Below, in pieces: positions 14,485-19,149 of a stretch of 19,149 bases of DNA (its first letter is position 1; every line of letters begins with the position of its first letter). The stretch is taken from NCBI GenBank assembly GCA_023458055.1, contig JAEXAW010000049.1:1-19149 (forward strand), read 5' to 3'. A model generated the notes under the pieces. The model worked only from the letters and a program-made list of their open reading frames with translations. It did no database searches and was not told the DNA's origin. The stretch comes from Pseudomonadota bacterium. Lineage in GTDB: Bacteria; Pseudomonadota; Alphaproteobacteria; Sphingomonadales; Sphingomonadaceae. The position numbers were made by a program, and so were the translations under genes.

Positions 14485-17442
14485 TCACGCGGCAAGTAGG
14501 GAGTTGACGGCGCGCAGCGGTCGCAAGGCGTCCGGATCGGGTTGATCTTCAACATTCCAGCTATAGTCACCGGTCAGCGAGATATGCTCCCAGCCCAATG
14601 GCGCGATGTGGCGTGCGATTTCGTCGGCTGTGCCGATGTCCGCCAGCGCCATTTCGAGATAGCGAGTGTTCCACAAGATGATGGCGGCGACGAGCAGGTT
14701 GAGGCCGGAGGCGCGATAGGTCTGGTTCTCGAACCGACGATCGCGCAGTTCGCCGAGCTGGTTGAAGAAGAGCGCGCGGGCGAGCGCGTTGCGGGCTTCG
14801 CCTTTGTTGAGGCCCGCCTGGGTGCGCCGGCGCAGGTCGATGTCGCGCAGCCAGTCGAGCATGAAAATGGAGCGTTCGAGGCGGCCCAGCTCGCGTAGTG
14901 CGAGGGCCAGTCCGTTCTGTCGCGGATAGGCGGACAAGCGGCGCAGCATTGCCGAAGCAGTGACGGTGCCGGTGCGGATCGACGTGGCGAACCGCAGCAG
15001 TTCGTCCCAATGCGCCGCGACATGACCCAATGCGATCGGTTCGGCCGTCATGCCGGCAAGCAAGGGGCCGGATTCTTGGCCGGGAAGGAGGTGTAAACGA
15101 CGCTCCTTGATGTCGCGCAGGCGCGGCGCGAAGCGGTAGCCGAAGAAGGGCATGAGGCCGAACACATGGTCCGATGCCCCGCCCGTATCGGTGTAGTGCT
15201 CCTCGATCGTCAGGCCGGTCTGGTGATACAGCAAGCCATCCAGCACATAGGGCGCTTCGCCAGCGGTCGCCGCGATCACCCGACTTGCGAAGGGGTCATA
15301 TCGATCCGAGACATGGGTGTAGAAGGCAACGCCTGGTTCGTTGCCGCTGCGCGCGTTGATGTCGCCGATCGCGGCCCCACGGCCCCCGGCATGAAATTGC
15401 TGTCCGTCGCTCGACGAAGTGGTGCCGTCTCCCCACAGCGCGGCGAGCGGCATGGCGCGATGGGCGTCGATCAGCCTTCCCAACGCTTCGCCATAGGCGG
15501 CTTCGCTGATGTGCCAGTCGTGAAGATGGGCGAGCTGACGCAGACTTGCGCCCCGGCAGGTTTCCGCCATGCGTGTGAGGCCGAGATTGATGCCATCGGC
15601 GAGGATGACCGTGAGCAGCGCATTGCGATCGTCGGCTTCCCGGCCCGAACGACGATGGATGAAGCATTCGCTGAACCCGGTCCAGGCATCGACCTCCAGC
15701 AGAAGATCGGTGATCTTCACGCGCGGCAGTCGATCATAGGCGGCGCGACGGGCAATCTCGGTGGCGGGCGGTGTTGCCGCCTTCAGCGGCGAGATGATGA
15801 GACCGTTTTCGTCAAGCTTAACCTGGGGCAGCTCCCCTTGCCGTGCAAGGACCGTTACCTGCTCGATCGCCGTGTCGAGCCTGGTGCGCCGTTCCTCGAT
15901 ATGGCGCTCGAAATCCGTTTCGATGGCGAGCGGCAACGGCCCCTTCTCGCGCAGCGCCGCAAAGGTCGCCGGCGGTATGAGATAGCTGTCGAAATCGCGA
16001 AACTGCCGGCTTCCCGCGACCCATATATCCCCGGCTCGCAACCGCTCGCGTAGTTGCGACAAGGCGCATAGTTCATAAGCGGCACGATCAACGATGCCAT
16101 CCCGCAGGACGAACGGGCGCCATGCGGGCGGCACAAAGCGTAGCGGCACGCGATCAGGCAAGCGCCGTTTGCCGGTCCGATATAGCTCCGCGATGATGGC
16201 CAGCGCTGACAGGAGCCCCTGAACCGCGCCGGCGCCGCGAAACTCGAAGGCGTTGAGAAAAGCGCCGACAAAGAGCTTCACCGTCCGATGCCGCTCGATC
16301 AATTCGGCGGTGCGATCGACGGTTTCCGGTCGCCCGAGCACTTCGGCCTGCTCGACGGCCACGGCGAAGTGCTGCCAGTCCAGCGCCTCGATCTGCGCCA
16401 GAGAATCCACGCCCTTGCTGCGCGCGTCGATGAGGAGGCGGCAAGACCCCGTGAGCGTCCGGAGGTGGCCTTGCAACTCGCGCACCGTCTTGAGGGCTTT
16501 GTCGCGGGTCCGGTTCTCGGCGCGGCGCGCCATGCTGCCCAACAGCTTGTCGAACATCGTCAGGGTGGCGTCGGTCAGGCTTTCCTCAAGCCGGATGCCG
16601 GTTGCCGCCAGCGTCGCATGGCGGCGCAGGGCATTGAGTTCGCCAAGGTGCTGGGGTGTGATGCGGCTGCCTTCGTCCGCCAGCCTGTCAAAAGTCAAAG
16701 CCGGGATCATGTCGGCACGGGCGCGATCGAGGCCCAGCGCGCGGATATAGGCGAGCCGTTCGATCAGGCGCAGGATGTTGCGCGCTGCCGGCGATTGTGG
16801 CGCATTGCGCATCCAGGATAGCCATGTCGCGACCTGCCCCGGTCGTCGGGCCAGCAAATCGTCCAGGCCCTGAAGGGTGTCAGGCAGCAGGCCATTCGTG
16901 AGCACTTCATAGGTAAGCTGTTCGGCTTGCTGGCGCGCCCGCCGCAGCACCGCTTCGAGAATCGACGGAGAAGGCAGGAGGATCTGCAGGCGCCGGAGTT
17001 CATCGACGATGACGTCTGCCATCTGGCCGGGGTGTATGATGGTCTGCGCGATTGGGACCGAGAAGGCGACAACTTCACGGAAAGCGTTGCGGTCAAAAAT
17101 CCTGAACCCGTGCGATCGTCGGATTTCGACGAGATGCTCGCGACGGGTCTGGTCCCGATGGGCATAATCCGCGAAGGCTGCCGGCGCGACGCCGAGTTGC
17201 TGCGCCACATAGGCGAGCACAGGAGCGGGCGGGACTTCGCCCGCTTCCAGCGCACGGCCAGGCCATCTCATATATAGCATGAGCATCGCATAGCCGAGCC
17301 GGGTGGCATCGCCGCGACGGCGGCCGACAATTTCCAGGTCGTCGCTGGTCAGCGTATAATGACGCGCGATCTCGCGCTCATCGAGCGGCGCGCCATAATG
17401 CCTCGCCCAGATTTCCAGGCTCACCAGTCGCCGTCTCGCCAA
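14485..17442 (-). CDS. tnpA: Tn3-family transposase
   Basis: TnpA binds the terminal inverted repeats and carries out replicative transposition with cointegrate formation. The 985-residue length is typical. The catalytic DDE triad is visible as Asp672 (GDGTTSSSDGQ), Asp752 (HYTDTGGASDHVFG) and Glu882 (LNKGEARNALARALFFNQ), with spacing like that of characterised family members. The N-terminal DUF4158-type domain begins RRRLVSLEIWARHYG. The start is TTG at 17442: AAGGAG (17455-17450) stands seven bases before it, and the nearby ATGs are out of frame. The gene is divergent from tnpR, with the shared region between them holding the res sites and promoters, so the resolvase probably represses both. 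No frameshift is seen. Confidence 0.96.
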   Translation of the reverse strand: MARRRLVSLEIWARHYGAPLDEREIARHYTLTSDDLEIVGRRRGDATRLGYAMLMLYMRWPGRALEAGEVPPAPVLAYVAQQLGVAPAAFADYAHRDQTRREHLVEIRRSHGFRIFDRNAFREVVAFSVPIAQTIIHPGQMADVIVDELRRLQILLPSPSILEAVLRRARQQAEQLTYEVLTNGLLPDTLQGLDDLLARRPGQVATWLSWMRNAPQSPAARNILRLIERLAYIRALGLDRARADMIPALTFDRLADEGSRITPQHLGELNALRRHATLAATGIRLEESLTDATLTMFDKLLGSMARRAENRTRDKALKTVRELQGHLRTLTGSCRLLIDARSKGVDSLAQIEALDWQHFAVAVEQAEVLGRPETVDRTAELIERHRTVKLFVGAFLNAFEFRGAGAVQGLLSALAIIAELYRTGKRRLPDRVPLRFVPPAWRPFVLRDGIVDRAAYELCALSQLRERLRAGDIWVAGSRQFRDFDSYLIPPATFAALREKGPLPLAIETDFERHIEERRTRLDTAIEQVTVLARQGELPQVKLDENGLIISPLKAATPPATEIARRAAYDRLPRVKITDLLLEVDAWTGFSECFIHRRSGREADDRNALLTVILADGINLGLTRMAETCRGASLRQLAHLHDWHISEAAYGEALGRLIDAHRAMPLAALWGDGTTSSSDGQQFHAGGRGAAIGDINARSGNEPGVAFYTHVSDRYDPFASRVIAATAGEAPYVLDGLLYHQTGLTIEEHYTDTGGASDHVFGLMPFFGYRFAPRLRDIKERRLHLLPGQESGPLLAGMTAEPIALGHVAAHWDELLRFATSIRTGTVTASAMLRRLSAYPRQNGLALALRELGRLERSIFMLDWLRDIDLRRRTQAGLNKGEARNALARALFFNQLGELRDRRFENQTYRASGLNLLVAAIILWNTRYLEMALADIGTADEIARHIAPLGWEHISLTGDYSWNVEDQPDPDALRPLRAVNSLLAA

Positions 17443-17581
17443 GCATCATCTCCTTCGCTTTGCGTGTCCGTCAGACGGTCCTCTGGCGGCCAACAGGAAT
17501 ATGTCCGTTAACTCTGGACCTGTAACGGCGATTCGGACAAGATCGCATAATGACGGGAAAACGGACAGGATCGGGCATCAT
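17443..17581. promoter_or_regulatory. Probable res site and divergent promoter region
   Basis: This 139-base gap between divergent tnpA and tnpR is where Tn3-type elements carry the resolvase binding sites. TGTCCG occurs at 17465 and 17502, and its complement CGGACA at 17534 and 17562. The pair 17502-17539 (TGTCCGTTA opposed by CGGACA) looks like one subsite and 17543-17567 like another. The exact three-subsite map and the crossover position cannot be fixed by eye. Confidence 0.65.
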
Positions 17582-18133
17582 GTGGCGCTGATCGGCTATG
17601 CGCGCGTCTCGACCGCAGACCAGAAGCTGTCGCTCCAGCTTGACGCGCTGAACACTGCCGGGTGCGACCGTATATTCGACGATCACGCATCCGGGGCAAA
17701 AGCCGATCGGCCTGGCCTAACCGAAGCGCTCGCCTATTTGCGCCCCGGCGACACGCTGGTGGTCTGGAAACTCGACCGCCTCGGCCGCTCGATGAGCCAC
17801 CTGATCGAGAAGGTCGGCGAGCTTGCGGCGCGCGGCATCGGGTTCCGCTCACTCACCGAGAATATCGACACCACCACTTCGGGCGGCATGCTGGTGTTCA
17901 ACATCTTCGGCTCGCTGGCCCAATTCGAGCGTGACCTGATCCGTGAACGCACTCATGCCGGCCTCAAGGCCGCACGCGAGCGGGGCAACAAGGGTGGTCG
18001 CCGGCCTGTCGTTACCCCCGACAAACTACGTAAAGCGCGGGCGCATATCGCAGCGGGCCTCACTGTTCGTGAGGCGGCGGCCCGGCTCAAGATCGGCAAA
18101 ACCGCCCTATACAAGGCTCTGGAAAACGCGTGA
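17582..18133 (+). CDS. tnpR: Serine resolvase (site-specific recombinase) of the transposon
   Basis: TnpR resolves transposition cointegrates at res and usually represses tnpA and itself. Starting at the GTG at 17582 the protein has 183 residues and opens MALIGYARVSTADQ, placing the catalytic serine at position 10 exactly as in known TnpR proteins. The longer frame from 17501 would be translated through the res region and is unlikely. KLDRLGRS (63-70) carries the conserved arginines, FNIFGSLAQFERDLIRERT forms the start of the long E helix, and GLTVREAAARLKIGKTALYKAL (about 160-181) is the DNA-binding helix-turn-helix. A weak AGGA lies about 11 bases upstream of the GTG. The stop overlaps the dehydrogenase start as GTGA. 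Confidence 0.93.
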   Translation: MALIGYARVSTADQKLSLQLDALNTAGCDRIFDDHASGAKADRPGLTEALAYLRPGDTLVVWKLDRLGRSMSHLIEKVGELAARGIGFRSLTENIDTTTSGGMLVFNIFGSLAQFERDLIRERTHAGLKAARERGNKGGRRPVVTPDKLRKARAHIAAGLTVREAAARLKIGKTALYKALENA

Positions 18134-18915
18134 AACCGCTGGCGATCAAGAACTCGTGGGTGCTGGTCACAGGGGCTTCGACCGGTTTGGGCAGAGCGTC
18201 CGCCCTCCGCTTGGCGGCATCGTACCAGGCCAAGCCCCTGATTGTTGGACGAAGGCTCGACAACTTGCGGGAGCTACAGACCGAAATTGACGAGCGGTTC
18301 AATGTGCCGTGCGAGATTATAGTGGCTGATCAACGTGAAATCGAGGGCAGGGAGAAAATCGCGGCTAAGGTTGCAGAATTGCAAGTAACAGCCGCTTTGT
18401 TGGTTGCCGGAATGACGAGCGTTGGTTCATTTGATGCAGGCCGTGCCGACACTTATGCCGAGGTAATTGAAACAAACATACTCGGTTTCACGGATTTGCT
18501 GGCTCGCCTGATTGCGATTTTCAGGGAGCAGCCGTTTGAATCCTCAGTAATCGCCGTGTCGAGCCTGGCGGGCGAAACATCCGTGCCCTTCCAAGCGGTC
18601 TACGGCGCGTCGAAAGCCTATGTGAGCACCCTCATGCGAGCGCTTTCCGTGGAGCTTGCCGGGACGGGAGTGAGTGTTGGGTCTTTTGCACCCGGTGGAA
18701 TCGACACAGACATGGCTGCCCTCAGCGATTTGAAGTGGGGGAGGTTGGGTTTGATGGACGTTGACCGGTGCGCGTCCCATGCAGTCCACGCTCTGGTTTA
18801 TCGGCAATCCTTCGCCATACCGGGGATGGGCAACCAGCTCACATATTTGGCGAGCAGGGTTCTACCTCGATCGTTGGTCAATCGGATTGCCGCCCTCCCA
18901 TATCGGCGCCCGTAG
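18130..18915 (+). CDS. Short-chain dehydrogenase/reductase, transposon passenger gene
   Basis: This is a NAD(P)-dependent oxidoreductase of the classical SDR type, with 261 residues. TGASTGLG (14-21) is the cofactor-binding glycine motif, Asn116 (ETNILG), Ser145 (VSSLAG) and Tyr158-x-x-x-Lys162 (YGASK) form the catalytic set, and PGGIDTDM follows. The usual NNAG motif reads LVAGM instead, a mild deviation. The substrate is unknown. Near the C-terminus, LTYLASRVLPRSLVNRIAALPYR resembles membrane-proximal tails of SDRs acting on lipids or ketones, but this is weak. The start is GTG, overlapping the tnpR stop by four bases, so it is co-expressed with the resolvase. It lies wholly inside the transposon and would move with it. 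Confidence 0.88.
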   Translation: MKPLAIKNSWVLVTGASTGLGRASALRLAASYQAKPLIVGRRLDNLRELQTEIDERFNVPCEIIVADQREIEGREKIAAKVAELQVTAALLVAGMTSVGSFDAGRADTYAEVIETNILGFTDLLARLIAIFREQPFESSVIAVSSLAGETSVPFQAVYGASKAYVSTLMRALSVELAGTGVSVGSFAPGGIDTDMAALSDLKWGRLGLMDVDRCASHAVHALVYRQSFAIPGMGNQLTYLASRVLPRSLVNRIAALPYRRP

Positions 18916-18980
18916 GGCGGCACCACATAAAAGGGGCAGGAAAGCCTGCGAATAGCATCTGCTGGCATCGTACCGGATTT

Positions 18981-19025
18981 GTTCGCCCTTAGCGTGCAGA
19001 TACGTCACTTTCGTGTAGTCACCCC
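18981..19025 (-). repeat. Right terminal inverted repeat of the Tn3-family transposon
   Basis: This is the reverse complement of the left end, with 43 of 45 positions identical. It ends in CCCC at 19022-19025, about 65 bases after the dehydrogenase stop codon. Confidence 0.93.
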
Positions 19026-19149
19026 AGGCAGGCTGAAGGCCGAGCAAGCCTGACAGGCCCGAAAAGCCCGGCACGGGCGTCGGCGGCGATGACGGCGGCG
19101 GCATTATCCAGGGTTGATGATGGAAGTGGAGGATATCGACAACCTCTCG
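19026..19149 (-). CDS. Possible fragment of a gene interrupted by the transposon
   Basis: On the minus strand one frame is open from the window edge to the transposon end and beyond, beginning REVVDILHFHHQPWIMPPP and continuing as a Pro/Gly/Leu-rich tail into the terminal repeat. I do not recognise it. It may be the end of a real gene into which the element inserted, or a chance open frame in G+C-rich DNA; 124 bases are too few to decide. Confidence 0.25.

Larger units (their letters stand above)
14428..19025. mobile_element. Complete Tn3-family transposon with a dehydrogenase passenger gene
   Basis: The element is bounded by 45-base inverted repeats starting GGGGTGACTACACG and contains tnpA, a divergently oriented tnpR with a res-like region between them, and one passenger gene. 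All transposition motifs are present, so it may be active. The five bases flanking each end (TTGAT and AGGCA) do not match, whereas Tn3-family insertion normally duplicates five bases. Recombination or an adjacent deletion probably occurred after insertion. No resistance gene is carried. Confidence 0.9.

Noticed and set aside
17501..17581. 27-residue N-terminal extension of the resolvase
   Set aside because: It is read through the res region, and only the GTG at 17582 puts the catalytic serine at position 10.
18936..18949. Small hairpin GCAGG-AAAG-CCTGC after the dehydrogenase, considered as a terminator
   Set aside because: The stem is only five pairs and no T-run follows.
1..19149. CRISPR arrays, tRNA or rRNA genes
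   Set aside because: No regularly spaced identical repeats of CRISPR size and no cloverleaf or rRNA-like sequence noticed on either strand.

Overview
The window is a stretch of accessory DNA from a G+C-rich Gram-negative bacterium. The codon use, the Tn3-family transposon and the protein styles fit an alphaproteobacterium, perhaps a sphingomonad, but that placement is inference. It contains two complete-looking restriction-modification systems with fragments or copies of mobile elements between and around them, so it reads as a defence island.

Left part (1-4146). The first 59 bases are the start of an IS5-type transposase running off the left edge. A visibly AT-richer three-gene module follows on the + strand: a C5-cytosine DNA methyltransferase, a McrB-like AAA+ motor and an LlaJI-type (McrC-like) nuclease. 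It looks like an LlaJI/McrBC-related system in which the motor drives a PD-(D/E)XK nuclease and the methyltransferase protects the host. A degraded zone (4147-4740) separates it from the next system. This zone holds an unrecognised, probably 5'-truncated ORF, three regularly spaced TTGACCA repeats resembling an IS21-family end, and two hairpins.

Middle part (4793-14392, all on the - strand, so read right to left). This is a long type I restriction-modification operon: a single-domain (half-size) HsdS, HsdM, a RhuM-family protein, a full two-domain HsdS, an Abi_2/HEPN abortive-infection-type protein, HsdR and a YgjP-type zinc metallopeptidase. Every junction is a 1- or 4-base start/stop overlap except the one between hsdS and the abi-like gene, where about 200 bases hold a possible internal promoter. 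The head promoter has a perfect TTGACA -35. It lies between two near-identical 25-base boxes, and its predicted transcription start falls on the best ATG of the first gene, suggesting a leaderless, operator-controlled operon.

Right part (14428-19025). A complete Tn3-family transposon with 45-base terminal inverted repeats carries tnpA, a divergent serine resolvase with a res region between the two, and a short-chain dehydrogenase passenger overlapping the resolvase stop codon by 4 bases. The 5-base flanks of the transposon do not match, so this is not a simple, unrearranged insertion. The last about 120 bases belong to unrelated flanking DNA that I could not identify.
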